Of a stretch of DNA of 64,000 nt, positions 1 through 9,446 are shown piece by piece. The stretch comes from Novimethylophilus kurashikiensis (lineage in GTDB: Bacteria; Pseudomonadota; Gammaproteobacteria; Burkholderiales; Methylophilaceae): assembly GCF_003112435.1 (NCBI RefSeq), contig NZ_BDOQ01000002.1, positions 434,001 to 498,000 of the forward strand. The letters run 5' to 3'. How positions within the stretch are numbered: position 1 is the first letter of the stretch; each line of letters begins with the position of its first letter. The position numbers and the translations under genes were made by a program. The notes under the pieces are model-generated. The model worked only from the letters and a program-made list of their open reading frames with translations, was not told where the DNA came from and made no database searches.

Positions 1-2
1 CG

Positions 3-431
3 CTGCCCTCCGCCGGCGTCGGCGCTTTGCTCGCGCTGATGCTGTCGGGTAACGACCTTGGCATCGTGGGCATCATCGGCATCATCCTGCTTATCGGTAT
101 CGTGAAAAAGAACGCCATCATGATGATCGACTTCGCCCTCGAAGCGCAGCGCGATCAGGGCTTGCCGCCGCGCGAGGCGATATACCAGGCTTGTCTGCTG
201 CGCCTGCGGCCGATTCTCATGACCACCATGGCCGCCTTGCTGGCAGCATTGCCGTTGATGTTGGGTGCGGGCGTGGGGTCTGAGCTGCGCCATCCGTTGG
301 GATTAACGATGGTGGGTGGCTTGATCGTCAGCCAGGTGCTGACTTTGTTCACCACGCCCGTGATTTATCTCGCCTTCGACAGTTTGGGCCGACGAATGGC
401 GCAATGGCGCGGAAAGCCTGTCGAGGCGTGA
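3..431 (+). CDS. mdtB: RND multidrug efflux permease, C-terminal fragment (MdtB/MuxB-like)
   Basis: This is the last 142 codons of an inner-membrane RND permease whose start lies before the window. The visible part covers the final transmembrane helices, with the family segment [17 protein letters not shown] and the closing [16 protein letters not shown]. It closely matches the C-terminus of the next gene, as expected for the paired permeases of MdtABC/MuxABC pumps, which export drugs from inner membrane and periplasm using proton motive force. Only one base separates its stop from the next ATG, so the two are translationally coupled. The B assignment rests on gene order (B before C); family membership is near certain. 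Confidence 0.88.
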   Translation: MPSAGVGALLALMLSGNDLGIVGIIGIILLIGIVKKNAIMMIDFALEAQRDQGLPPREAIYQACLLRLRPILMTTMAALLAALPLMLGAGVGSELRHPLGLTMVGGLIVSQVLTLFTTPVIYLAFDSLGRRMAQWRGKPVEA

Positions 432-432
432 G

Positions 433-3400
433 ATGAACTTCTCGGCGATCTTTATCCATCGTCCGGTCGCAACCAGCCTCATCACGCTGGCGATCACCCT
501 GGCGGGCATCGTTTCGTTCGGATTGCTGCCGGTCGCACCTCTGCCGCAAGTCGATTTTCCGACCATCTCCGTCGAGGCCAACCTGCCCGGCGCCAGCCCG
601 GAAACCATGGCGACGGCAGTAGCGACCCCGCTTGAGCGCTCCCTGGGCCGAATTGCCGGCATCAACGAAATGACGTCGATGAGCTCGCAAGGCTCCACGC
701 GCATCACCTTGCAGTTCGACCTCGAACGCGACATCAACGGCGCAGCACGCGACGTGCAAGCCGCTATCAACGCCGCGCGCAAACTGCTGCCTTCCGGATT
801 GCCCACCAATCCGACGTACCACAAGGTGAACCCCGCCGATGCGCCCATCATGATAGTGGCGCTCACCTCCGACAGCCTGCCGCAGGGCAAGCTCTACGAT
901 GCGGCATCTACCGTCATTGCACAGAAGCTTTCGCAGGTGAAAGGGGTAGGGCAGGTCAGCGTGGGCGGAAGCTCGTTGCCGGCGGTACGGGTAGAACTCA
1001 ATCCTACGGCACTCAGCAAATACGGCATCCCGATTACGCAAGTCAGCAGCGCGATCGCCGCGACCAACGCCAATCGTCCCAAGGGCACCTTGGAGGCCGG
1101 AGATCGCCATTGGCAGATTTACGCCAACGACCAGGCGCACACCGCCAAGGAATACATGCCGCTGATCATCAGTTATAAAAACGGTGCTGCGGTGAGGCTT
1201 TCCGACGTAGCGGAGGTGGCGGATTCGGTGCAGGACGTGCGCAACGAGGGCTTGTCCAATGGCAAGCCGGCGGTGCTGATCCAGATCCGCCGCCAGCCTA
1301 ACGCCAACATCATCGAGACCGTAGACCGGGTAAAAGCTACGCTGCCGCAACTGCGCGCCTCGATCTCCGCCGCCATCAATGTGGACGTGGTGAGCGACCG
1401 GTCTCCCACCATTCGTGCATCGGTGCACGACGTGGAGGTCACGCTGATGATCTCCATCGGCCTTGTCATCATGGTGGTGTTCATTTTCCTGCGTAACGTC
1501 CGTGCCACGTTGATTCCCAGCGTCGCGGTGCCGGTATCGCTGATCGGCACCTTCGGCGTAATGTACCTGTGCGGCTACAGCCTCGACAACCTCTCGCTCA
1601 TGGCGCTGACCGTGGCCACGGGATTCGTGGTGGACGATGCCATCGTGGTGCTGGAAAACGTCTCGCGCCACATCGAAGCCGGCATGCGGCCTTTCGAGGC
1701 GGCGCTCAAGGGCACACGCGAAGTCGCCTTCACCGTAATTTCCATGAGCATCTCATTGGTTGCGGTGTTTATCCCGCTGCTGCTGATGGGCGGTATCGTG
1801 GGGCGGTTGCTGCGCGAATTTGCGGTGGTGCTGTCGGTTGCCGTGGCAGTCTCCTTGCTGGTTTCGCTGACGGCCACCCCGGTGATGTGCGCACGGTTGC
1901 TGAAAACCCACGAGCCCCAACAGCAGGGGCGGTTGAGCGTTTTTGCCGAGCGTTGTTTCGATGCGCTGCTCTCCGCCTACCGCAGCACATTGGACGTCGT
2001 GTTGCGCCACAGCGTCATTACCTTGCTGATTCTAATATTGACAATCGGCTTTAATATTTACTTGTATATTGCTATACCAAAAGGATTTTTTCCACAGCAA
2101 GATACGGGACGCTTGGCGGGGGGAATCCAGGCAGACCAAGGCAGCTCTTTCCAATCCATGCGCCAGAAACTGGCGGCATTCATCGAGATCGTGCGCAAGG
2201 ATCCTGCCGTGGAAAACGCTGTCGGCTTCGTCGGCGGCGGACAGCGCAATACCGGTTTCATGTTCGTGACGCTCAAGCCGTTGAACCAGCGCGCCCAGCA
2301 CGAAAGCTCCGATCAAGTGATGGCGCGGCTGCGCAAACCCTTATCCCGGGTTCCCGGCGCTAGCCTGTTCCTGCAGCCGGTGCAGGACATCCGCATGGGC
2401 GGCCGCATGGGCAATGCACAGTACCAATACACCTTGCAGGGCGACAGCCTGGAAGAATTGCGCACTTGGGAGCCGCGTATTCGGGCCGCCATGTCCAAGC
2501 TGCCGCAACTGGTGGATGTGAACACCGATCAGCAGGACAAGGGTTTCGAGACGCGTCTGACGCTGGATCGCGACGCAGCGGCAAGATTGGGCATTTCGGC
2601 ACGCGATATCGATACCGTGCTCAACAGCGCCTTCGGACAACGCCAGGTATCGACCATCTACGCGCCGCTCAACCAGTATTACGTGGTTATGGAAGTCGCG
2701 CCGCAGTACTGGCAAAGCCCGGAATCCTTGCGCGACATCTACCTCATCACGTCCAGCGGGCAACAGGTGCCGCTCACTGCTATCACTCGGTTCGAGTCTT
2801 CTACCGGACCGCTAGCGGTCAATCACCAGGGGCAATTCGCCGCATCGACCATCTCGTTCAACCTGCCGGTCGGCGTCTCGCTATCCCAAGCCACGACGGC
2901 CATCGACAGGGCTTTCACCGGCCTCGGTGTACCAGCCACGATACGCGGCGGCTTCCAGGGCACGGCCAAGGTATTCCAGGCATCGCTCAAAAACCAGCCG
3001 TGGCTGATCGCAGCTGCCTTGTTGGCGGTGTATATCGTGCTGGGCGTGTTGTACGAGAGCTATATCCATCCACTCACCATCATCTCGACGATTCCTTCTG
3101 CCGGCGTCGGCGCGCTGCTGGCGTTGCAGGCGACCAATTCCGAGCTCAACATCATGGCGATGATCGGCTTGATCCTGCTCATCGGCATCGTGAAAAAGAA
3201 CGCCATCATGATGGTGGATTTTGCCGTGGACGCCGAGCGCAGCCGGGGTATTTCGCCCAGGGAAGCCATCTACGAAGCCTGCCTGCTGCGTTTCCGCCCC
3301 ATCATGATGACGACCATGGCCGCGCTGCTGGGGGCGCTGCCGCTGGCATCCGGTATCGGCGAAGGCTTTGAGTTGCGCCAGCCGCTGGGGATTTCCATCG

Positions 3401-3546
3401 TCGGCGGGCTGCTGTTGAGCCAGTTGCTCACGCTCTACACCACGCCGGTGGTTTACTTGTATCTCGACCGTTTCAGTCTCTGGTTCAACCGGTCATTCCG
3501 CCGCACGTTCCGCGGCGAGCCGAACTCGGCCCCGGCACTGCATTGA
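433..3546 (+). CDS. mdtC: RND multidrug efflux permease MdtC/MuxC-like
   Basis: This is a full-length (1037 aa) RND permease, the usual size. The N-terminus ([15 protein letters not shown]) is typical of the MdtC/MuxC branch. TM4 carries the adjacent aspartates of the proton relay in [15 protein letters not shown] (about residues 397-411). The two halves each have six TM segments and a large periplasmic porter loop, and the C-terminus repeats the [11 protein letters not shown] element of the partner permease. MdtB and MdtC form a heterotrimer that works with a membrane-fusion protein (off the window) and the outer-membrane channel encoded next. An AT-rich patch near 2030-2090 codes for TM7 and is not a gene boundary. 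Substrates cannot be read from sequence. Confidence 0.93.
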   Translation: MNFSAIFIHRPVATSLITLAITLAGIVSFGLLPVAPLPQVDFPTISVEANLPGASPETMATAVATPLERSLGRIAGINEMTSMSSQGSTRITLQFDLERDINGAARDVQAAINAARKLLPSGLPTNPTYHKVNPADAPIMIVALTSDSLPQGKLYDAASTVIAQKLSQVKGVGQVSVGGSSLPAVRVELNPTALSKYGIPITQVSSAIAATNANRPKGTLEAGDRHWQIYANDQAHTAKEYMPLIISYKNGAAVRLSDVAEVADSVQDVRNEGLSNGKPAVLIQIRRQPNANIIETVDRVKATLPQLRASISAAINVDVVSDRSPTIRASVHDVEVTLMISIGLVIMVVFIFLRNVRATLIPSVAVPVSLIGTFGVMYLCGYSLDNLSLMALTVATGFVVDDAIVVLENVSRHIEAGMRPFEAALKGTREVAFTVISMSISLVAVFIPLLLMGGIVGRLLREFAVVLSVAVAVSLLVSLTATPVMCARLLKTHEPQQQGRLSVFAERCFDALLSAYRSTLDVVLRHSVITLLILILTIGFNIYLYIAIPKGFFPQQDTGRLAGGIQADQGSSFQSMRQKLAAFIEIVRKDPAVENAVGFVGGGQRNTGFMFVTLKPLNQRAQHESSDQVMARLRKPLSRVPGASLFLQPVQDIRMGGRMGNAQYQYTLQGDSLEELRTWEPRIRAAMSKLPQLVDVNTDQQDKGFETRLTLDRDAAARLGISARDIDTVLNSAFGQRQVSTIYAPLNQYYVVMEVAPQYWQSPESLRDIYLITSSGQQVPLTAITRFESSTGPLAVNHQGQFAASTISFNLPVGVSLSQATTAIDRAFTGLGVPATIRGGFQGTAKVFQASLKNQPWLIAAALLAVYIVLGVLYESYIHPLTIISTIPSAGVGALLALQATNSELNIMAMIGLILLIGIVKKNAIMMVDFAVDAERSRGISPREAIYEACLLRFRPIMMTTMAALLGALPLASGIGEGFELRQPLGISIVGGLLLSQLLTLYTTPVVYLYLDRFSLWFNRSFRRTFRGEPNSAPALH

Positions 3547-3557
3547 GGATTTGCTGC

Positions 3558-5003
3558 ATGCGTCACGCTCATTCATTTCTCGCCATTAGCCTCGCCGCCA
3601 TGCTCGGTGCCTGTACCGTTGGGCCGAACTATGTCAAACCCGAGATCGCCACACCTGCAACCTTCAAGGAAGCCCAAGGCTGGAAAGCGGCCGAGCCCAA
3701 GGACGAACTGCCGCGCGGCAAATGGTGGGAGTCCTTCAACGATCCGGTATTGAATGGCCTGGCGGAGCAGGTGGAAGTCTCCAACCAGAACATCCGCGCC
3801 GCCGAGGCGCAATTCCGGCAGGCTCGCGCCCTGGCCCAGCAGGCGAGAGCGGGTTCCTACCCGACCGTATCGGGCAGCGGTTCGGTCACCCGTAGCCGTT
3901 CCGGCGGCACGAGTTCGACCAACACCAACATCAGCCGCACCTCCACGCTGTACAAGCTCGGCCTGGATGCAAGCTGGGAGCCTGATATCTGGGGCAAGGT
4001 CCAGCGTTCGGTGGAATCTGGGAACGCCGATGTGCAAGCCAGCGCAGCCGATATTGCAGCCGCCAAATTGAGCGCCCAGGCCGAATTGGCGCAGGATTAC
4101 TTCTTGCTGCGCGTGGCTGACGAACGCAAGAAACTGCTGGACGATACCGTCGCCGCTTATGAGAAATCACTGCAACTCACGAAGAACCAATACGCCGTGG
4201 GTGTGGTGGCGCGCGGCGACGTGGTCACGGCGGAAACCCAGCTCAAATCGGCGCAGGCGCAAGCCGTGGACGTGGGCGTGCAGCGCGCGCAACTGGAGCA
4301 TGCCATCGCCGTACTGATCGGCAAGGCGCCGGCTGAGTTCACCATCGCACCGGTCACGTTCAACCTGGCGCTGCCGGACATTCCCGTTGGCGTGCCATCC
4401 GCCTTGCTGGAGCGCCGTCCGGATATCGCCGCCGCCGAGCGCCGCGCAGCTTCTGCCAACGCCCAGATCGGCGTGGCCCAGGCCGCGTTCTATCCCGACC
4501 TGACCTTGAGCGCAGCAGCGGGATTCCAAAGCGCCAGTTTCGCCAAATGGCTGACCTACCCGAGCCGATTCTGGACCTTGGGGCCGTCATTGGCCCAGAT
4601 CATCTTCGACGGAGGCTTGCGCAAGGCCAAGACCGAGCAAGCGATCGCCGCCTACGACGAGAACGTCGCCAATTATCGCCAAAACGTGCTGACGGCGTTC
4701 CAGGAGGTCGAGGACAACCTTTCCTCGTTGCGCATCCTGGAAGAGGAGGCACGCTTGCAGGACGAGGCGGTGAAAGCGGCACGGGAATCGGTGGCGATCA
4801 CGACCAACCAGTACAAGGCCGGGACGGTGAGCTATATCAACGTGGTCAACGTGCAGACCATCGCGCTGACTAATGAGCGGAATGCGCTGGCGATTCTGGG
4901 CAACCGCCTGACGGCAGCGGTGCAATTGGTGAAGGCATTAGGCGGTGGTTGGAATGTGTCGGAGCTGGACGAAGTAGCGCAAGCGCCGAAAGCCGAACAT
5001 TGA
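3558..5003 (+). CDS. Outer-membrane efflux lipoprotein, OprM/NodT (OpmB) family
   Basis: A TolC-like outer-membrane channel of 481 aa that completes the tripartite RND pump. The ATG at 3558 is preferred over the in-frame TTG at 3543 because GAGGA lies 8 bases upstream and the signal peptide then starts properly. A lipobox (MLGAC) places the lipidated Cys near residue 19. Two outer-membrane-efflux repeats follow, with the family sequences GPNYVKPE near the N-terminus, RPDIAAAERR in the middle and the coiled-coil rich segment to the end. The ribosome-binding site overlaps the end of mdtC, so the gene is co-transcribed. Pseudomonas MuxABC-OpmB has this same arrangement. Confidence 0.93.
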   Translation: MRHAHSFLAISLAAMLGACTVGPNYVKPEIATPATFKEAQGWKAAEPKDELPRGKWWESFNDPVLNGLAEQVEVSNQNIRAAEAQFRQARALAQQARAGSYPTVSGSGSVTRSRSGGTSSTNTNISRTSTLYKLGLDASWEPDIWGKVQRSVESGNADVQASAADIAAAKLSAQAELAQDYFLLRVADERKKLLDDTVAAYEKSLQLTKNQYAVGVVARGDVVTAETQLKSAQAQAVDVGVQRAQLEHAIAVLIGKAPAEFTIAPVTFNLALPDIPVGVPSALLERRPDIAAAERRAASANAQIGVAQAAFYPDLTLSAAAGFQSASFAKWLTYPSRFWTLGPSLAQIIFDGGLRKAKTEQAIAAYDENVANYRQNVLTAFQEVEDNLSSLRILEEEARLQDEAVKAARESVAITTNQYKAGTVSYINVVNVQTIALTNERNALAILGNRLTAAVQLVKALGGGWNVSELDEVAQAPKAEH

Positions 5004-5024
5004 TTGTTGCGAAGATCGCCTGCG

Positions 5025-5834
5025 CTACCGGTGGATAGCTTCGCCGAAACGGAAGCTGGAGGCGGTCATGCCGCCGAATAATCCTTCGTCGTGGTAGACC
5101 ATAGCGGCGGTTTCATTTTCAGCGGCACCCAGCGCCACCATCAGTGGCAGCAAATGATCTTCTCGCGGATGCGCAATCCTGGCTGCCGGCGCTTGTCCCC
5201 AATCAATCAGTTTTTGCGAGCGAACTGCCGGCTCGGAATGCAATAACGCCTGCTGCAGCCAGGCATCAAACAGGTTCGAAGGCTCTCTAGACGCCGGCCC
5301 CATCAAACGTAGATTGTGATAGCTCAAGCCGCTGCCCACGATCAGCACGCCTTCCTCGCGCAACGGCGCCAGTGCTCGGCCGACGGCTAGATGCTCTGCC
5401 GGATCGAGACCGGTTTTGAGTGAAAGCTGGATCACCGGCACATCGGCCTGGGGATACATGACATAGAGCGGGACAAAGGCGCCGTGATCGAAACCTTGTG
5501 TCATGTCCAATCGGGCCGGAAGGCCTGATTTTTCGATCAGGCTGTGAACGCGCTCCGCCAATTCCGGTGCCCCAGGAGCAGGGTAGACCACATCGTAGGT
5601 GTGCGGCGGAAAACCGGAGTAGTCGTAGACCATGGGCGGATGCGGGTTTGCCATGATGGCGAATTCTCGCGATTCCCAGTGGCCTGAAATCACCAGTACC
5701 GCCTTGGGCTTCATGTCGATTTGTCGCGGCATGTCCTTGAGCGAAGCTTCGAGATTGCCGAACATCTGCCGCCAATCCATCCACGGCCAGGGGCCGCCGC
5801 CGTGGGAGATGAAATAAGTGGGAAGGGCGGTCAT
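5025..5834 (-). CDS. DODA-type extradiol ring-cleavage dioxygenase (YgiD/LigB-like)
   Basis: A 269-aa class III extradiol dioxygenase of the 4,5-DOPA dioxygenase/YgiD family, about the family's usual length. Candidate metal ligands and active-site histidines are visible in FISHGGGPW near residue 10, VISGHWES near 51 and QGFDHGAFVPLY near 110. I chose the internal ATG because homologues begin just before the FISHGG motif; an upstream ATG at 5873 would add 13 residues and overlap the upstream gene. The natural substrate is unknown; members cleave catechols or act as esterase-like housekeeping enzymes. It ends 21 bases from the stop of the convergent efflux gene. Confidence 0.87.
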   Translation of the reverse strand: MTALPTYFISHGGGPWPWMDWRQMFGNLEASLKDMPRQIDMKPKAVLVISGHWESREFAIMANPHPPMVYDYSGFPPHTYDVVYPAPGAPELAERVHSLIEKSGLPARLDMTQGFDHGAFVPLYVMYPQADVPVIQLSLKTGLDPAEHLAVGRALAPLREEGVLIVGSGLSYHNLRLMGPASREPSNLFDAWLQQALLHSEPAVRSQKLIDWGQAPAARIAHPREDHLLPLMVALGAAENETAAMVYHDEGLFGGMTASSFRFGEAIHR

Positions 5835-5847
5835 TTCAATCTTGCAT

Positions 5848-6687
5848 TCAATGGGCTGCGCAGCGAGCGACATCGCGGTCCGTGGGCATATCCAGGCACT
5901 TTCTCAAGTCGGCATCGGGCGACGTACCATGATTTGATACCGTCGCATGGCGGGTGTTCCCATGCTTGTGTGTCGGCTTTGAAGGGGCAGGAGAGGCCGC
6001 AGCTGCGGATTCAGCCTCGGGCGCGGTTTCAACGACGGGGGCCGGTACAGCCGGAGCAGACTGTGCTTTTTCCCGCAGTTTCTGCAATTCCTGCATTGCC
6101 CGGTCTTTCTTGGCCTCCAAGTCGCGCAGCAAGGAAGATTTTGACGTCCATATCAGCGTGAGCGGTTGGTTGGGAGCCACGGTGCGCGGGATGATGACGA
6201 CACCCTCGGCAACCGGCCATACGTGAACGTTTTTGCCGAATATTTCCGCACCAGGCTGTTGATCCAGCCGCCGCGACTTCGAGAAAGCATCGTTCAGGTG
6301 GGCTTGCAGTGCCTCCATCGATGTGTCGGGAAAACCAATCCGTATGTGCTGCAACTCGCCCTTATGGAACAGGAAGTCCACGCTATCGGCTGGAATGCCG
6401 TCATACGACTTGATGATGGCGGTGCAAACCGTGTCGTCGTCAGTTGAAACACGCGCTTGCGGAGCAGGATTGCCGTTGCATTGCAGATCGTAGCCAAGGC
6501 TGCGATAGGCTTCCAGCCATTGCGCCTGAGGCTGCGGTTTCATGTCGTTGGGGGCCAGCACGAATGCCGGGGCAGACAGCCGCTTTACATGGGCGATCAA
6601 GGTATCGCGCAGGTCGGGCAAGCCGAACCAGACAGCCAGTACTCCCGCGATCAAGATGATGGCCGAGATTTTAAGAACCTTGGTCAT
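5848..6687 (-). CDS. Hypothetical protein with N-terminal membrane anchor and coiled coil
   Basis: I do not recognise this 279-aa protein. It begins with one hydrophobic segment (ISAIILIAGVLAVWFGL, about residues 7-23), so it is probably anchored with the rest in the periplasm. A globular region of about 150 residues follows with several Cys. Then comes a charged coiled coil (about 185-210), an Ala/Pro-rich linker and a His/Thr-rich tail with two Cys. The ATG at 6687 is chosen over the longer ORF because GGGGGAA stands just upstream. Its stop is 13 bases before the likely dioxygenase start, so the two may share a transcript, but nothing links their functions. Confidence 0.7.
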   Translation of the reverse strand: MTKVLKISAIILIAGVLAVWFGLPDLRDTLIAHVKRLSAPAFVLAPNDMKPQPQAQWLEAYRSLGYDLQCNGNPAPQARVSTDDDTVCTAIIKSYDGIPADSVDFLFHKGELQHIRIGFPDTSMEALQAHLNDAFSKSRRLDQQPGAEIFGKNVHVWPVAEGVVIIPRTVAPNQPLTLIWTSKSSLLRDLEAKKDRAMQELQKLREKAQSAPAVPAPVVETAPEAESAAAASPAPSKPTHKHGNTRHATVSNHGTSPDADLRKCLDMPTDRDVARCAAH

Positions 6688-6765
6688 GCGTTGTTTCCCC
6701 CTGTGATTTTGATGGCGCAATCCCGCACAAGTACCATGCTGCCTACCCGCTGGACATTCTAAAAC

Positions 6766-6800
6766 AAAAGCGCAGGGGAGCTGATCCGCCTGCGCTTTTT
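6766..6800 (-). terminator. Rho-independent terminator downstream of cphA
   Basis: An 11-base stem (6766-6776 paired with 6789-6799; core GCGCAGG/CCTGCGC) with a 12-base loop is followed on the minus strand by CTTTTGTTTT. It lies 44 bases past the cphA stop and would end the cyanophycin synthetase operon. A T-run also follows on the plus strand. Confidence 0.85.
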
Positions 6801-6843
6801 ATTATTGATTTTATGACGCTTTTTATGTTTTTAAGCGATACCG

Positions 6844-9411
6844 CTACTCCGCGACACGCTTGGCGATATGCGCCAGTGCTTCATCGATCTGGTCGATCAG
6901 GATCAAACACAAGTCGCCTTCTTTCAACCGTGCCAAAGCCGCATCGATGGCGGCAAACTCGCCGCGGATTTCCTCCACATGGCTGGCGCGCTTGGCATTG
7001 ACGAGCCCCTGGCGTAGGAGCCCAAGCACTTCGCCGTCGGCACGACCGCGCTGGCATTGGTCCTGGTAGAGGATCACGTCGTCGAATATGTCGCCGAGAA
7101 TTTCCGTCTGATGGCGGATATCCACGTCGCGACGGTCGCCCGCGCCGCTGATGACCACCGAGCGACGCTTGGCCGGCATGTTCTCCACGGCGTTGACCAG
7201 CGCGATGATGGCGTCCGGGTTATGACCGTAGTCGGCGATGAGCGTCGCGCCGCGATAGTTGAACAGGTTGAAGCGGCCCGGCGCAGTCTGGGCGTCGTTG
7301 ACGAAGGTCTTGAGGCCTTCGCGAATAATCGCCCAATCAAGATTGAGACCCCAGGCGGCCGCTGTTGCGGCCATGGCGTTCTCGATCTGGAAACGAATCG
7401 CGCCGTTATGCGTGATGTAGATGTCGGCCAGCGGAATGCGCTCTTCGAAACTGCCTTCTGCCGCCACGATGGCATCGCCGTCCAGGTAGACCAGGCGCTT
7501 GCCCTGGGCCCGGTGCGTATAGGCGATCGGATGGTGCAGATCCATGGAGAAATAAGTCACACTGCCCGGACAGGCATCGGCCATGGCTGCCGTCATCGGG
7601 TCCATGGCGTTAAGTACAGCCATGCCGTCCGGTGCCACGTTCTGAACGATGACGCGCTTGACCACGGCCAGGTCTTCCACCGTGGTGATAAAGCTCAGGC
7701 CGAGGTGGTCGCCCAGGCCGATATTGGTGACGACGGCTACATTGCAGCGGTCGAAGGCCAGGCCTTCGCGCAGGATGCCGCCGCGTGCCGTTTCGAATAC
7801 GGCTGCATCCACATCCGGATGCAGCAGGACATTGCGTGCGCTTTTGGGGCCGCTGCAATCGCCGGTATCGATGCGTTTTTTCTCGATGTAGACGCCGTCG
7901 GAATTGGTCATGCCCACGCGATTGCCGCTCAGCGTGAGGATGTGGGAGGTGAGGCGTACCGTGGTGGTCTTGCCGTTGGTGCCGGCGACCGCAACGATGG
8001 GGATGCGGCCGTCTTCGCCCGGACCGAACATGGTGGAGACAATGGCTTCACCCACCGGACGGCCCTTGCCGAACGAGGGCTGTAAGTGCATGCGCAAGCC
8101 CGGTGCGGCATTGACTTCGACCACGCCGCCACCTTGTTCTTCCATGGATTTAATGACGCTGTCGCAGACCACGTCCACGCCGCAGATATCCAGTCCGGCC
8201 ATTTGCGCCGCAGCCACGGCGCGCGCCGCCATTTCCGGATGTACGTCCTCGGTAACGTCTGTAGCGGTACCGCCAGTGCTGAGATTGGCGTTGTTGCGCA
8301 ACACCACGCGCTTGCCCTTGGACGGCACGTCGTCCGGCGTCAGGCCTTGCAGTTCGAGGCGTGCGATGGCGATGTCGTCAAGGCGAATCTTGGTCAGCGA
8401 GGTCGCATGGCCTTCACCGCGTCGCGGATCGCTGTTGACCTGGTCGATCAACTGGCGGATGGTGTGCTCGCCGTCGCCGATGACGAGCGGCGGATCGCGA
8501 CGGGCGGCCGCCACGACCTGGTTGCCGACCACTAGCAGGCGGTAATCGTGGCCGGGGAGGAAGCGCTCGACCAGGATGTTGTCGCTAATTTCCACCGCGG
8601 CGGCAAACGCGGCGTTGAGTTGCTCTTGCGTGGTGATGTTGACGGTGACGCCCTTGCCCTGATTACCGTCCTGCGGTTTTACCACCACGGGCAAACCTAC
8701 TTCCAGCGCGGCCGCCCAGGCTTCTTCTGTGGTGCGTACCGTCTTGCCGAGCGGCACAGGCACGCCGGCGGCATCAAGCAATTGCTTGGTGAGTTCCTTG
8801 TCTTGCGCAATGGCCTCGGCGATGGCGCCGGTACGATCGGTTTCTGCAGCCTGGATGCGGCGCTGTTTGCTGCCCCAGCCAAACTGCACCAGGCTGCCTT
8901 CCGTCAGACGACGATAGGGAACGCCTCGTGCAGCAGCGGCTAACACGATGGAACCGGTACTGGGACCCAGGCGCACGTCTTCATCCAACTCGCGCAAACG
9001 AGTGAGGGCATCATCGAGATCGAACGGCGTGTCGTTGAGTGCCGCGCGCACCAAGTCTTGAGCCAGTTCGAAGGCCAGACGACCGACAGGTTCTTCGCTG
9101 TATTCGACGATAACCTGGAAAATCCCTGGTTCCGTAGTGGGCTGGGTGCGACTGAATGTCACCGGGCAACCGGCATGTGCTTGCAGATCCAGCGCAGCGC
9201 ATTCCAGGGCGTGGGCCATGGCAATGGGTTCGTCGTGGCCTTCGGGCTGCAACAGGCCGATGCCGGGGAAGCGCTCGCGCAGGCGGGCTTCGAAAGCAGG
9301 GATGTCGGGGATGAAACACGCGGCATCGATACACGATACGACGGCTTCGATGGCGGTGTGGCGGCTCCACAGGTTAGGGCCGCGTAAAGCCCGGATACGA
9401 GAAACTTCCAT
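6844..9411 (-). CDS. cphA: Cyanophycin synthetase, full-length (CphA1-type)
   Basis: This enzyme polymerises aspartate and arginine into cyanophycin, a nitrogen storage polymer, using two ATP-dependent steps. At 855 aa it has the full family layout. The N domain starts with the signature RALRGPNLWS. The ATP-grasp domain includes VVVKPQDGNQGKGVTVN near residues 241-257. The Mur-ligase-like domain has an intact P-loop GTNGKTTT near 481 and the acidic motif ETARGGIL. The Mur-type C-terminal domain is present (ADYGHNPDAI, then SGAGDRRD). It is the second gene of an operon, 35 bases after a shorter paralogue. No cyanophycinase is in the window. Confidence 0.95.
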   Translation of the reverse strand: MEVSRIRALRGPNLWSRHTAIEAVVSCIDAACFIPDIPAFEARLRERFPGIGLLQPEGHDEPIAMAHALECAALDLQAHAGCPVTFSRTQPTTEPGIFQVIVEYSEEPVGRLAFELAQDLVRAALNDTPFDLDDALTRLRELDEDVRLGPSTGSIVLAAAARGVPYRRLTEGSLVQFGWGSKQRRIQAAETDRTGAIAEAIAQDKELTKQLLDAAGVPVPLGKTVRTTEEAWAAALEVGLPVVVKPQDGNQGKGVTVNITTQEQLNAAFAAAVEISDNILVERFLPGHDYRLLVVGNQVVAAARRDPPLVIGDGEHTIRQLIDQVNSDPRRGEGHATSLTKIRLDDIAIARLELQGLTPDDVPSKGKRVVLRNNANLSTGGTATDVTEDVHPEMAARAVAAAQMAGLDICGVDVVCDSVIKSMEEQGGGVVEVNAAPGLRMHLQPSFGKGRPVGEAIVSTMFGPGEDGRIPIVAVAGTNGKTTTVRLTSHILTLSGNRVGMTNSDGVYIEKKRIDTGDCSGPKSARNVLLHPDVDAAVFETARGGILREGLAFDRCNVAVVTNIGLGDHLGLSFITTVEDLAVVKRVIVQNVAPDGMAVLNAMDPMTAAMADACPGSVTYFSMDLHHPIAYTHRAQGKRLVYLDGDAIVAAEGSFEERIPLADIYITHNGAIRFQIENAMAATAAAWGLNLDWAIIREGLKTFVNDAQTAPGRFNLFNYRGATLIADYGHNPDAIIALVNAVENMPAKRRSVVISGAGDRRDVDIRHQTEILGDIFDDVILYQDQCQRGRADGEVLGLLRQGLVNAKRASHVEEIRGEFAAIDAALARLKEGDLCLILIDQIDEALAHIAKRVAE

Positions 9412-9446
9412 GAAGTGGTTTCCTACTCGTTTTTAGTCTTGCAAGT

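Noticed and set aside
349-1671. A 440-aa minus-strand ORF rich in His, Arg and Gly.
   Set aside because: Antisense shadow of mdtC; the composition is typical of a frame opposite a GC-rich gene.
2030-2095. AT-rich, promoter-like patch with TTGACA and TATATT inside mdtC.
   Set aside because: It codes for TM7 of the permease in an unbroken frame and no gene begins after it.
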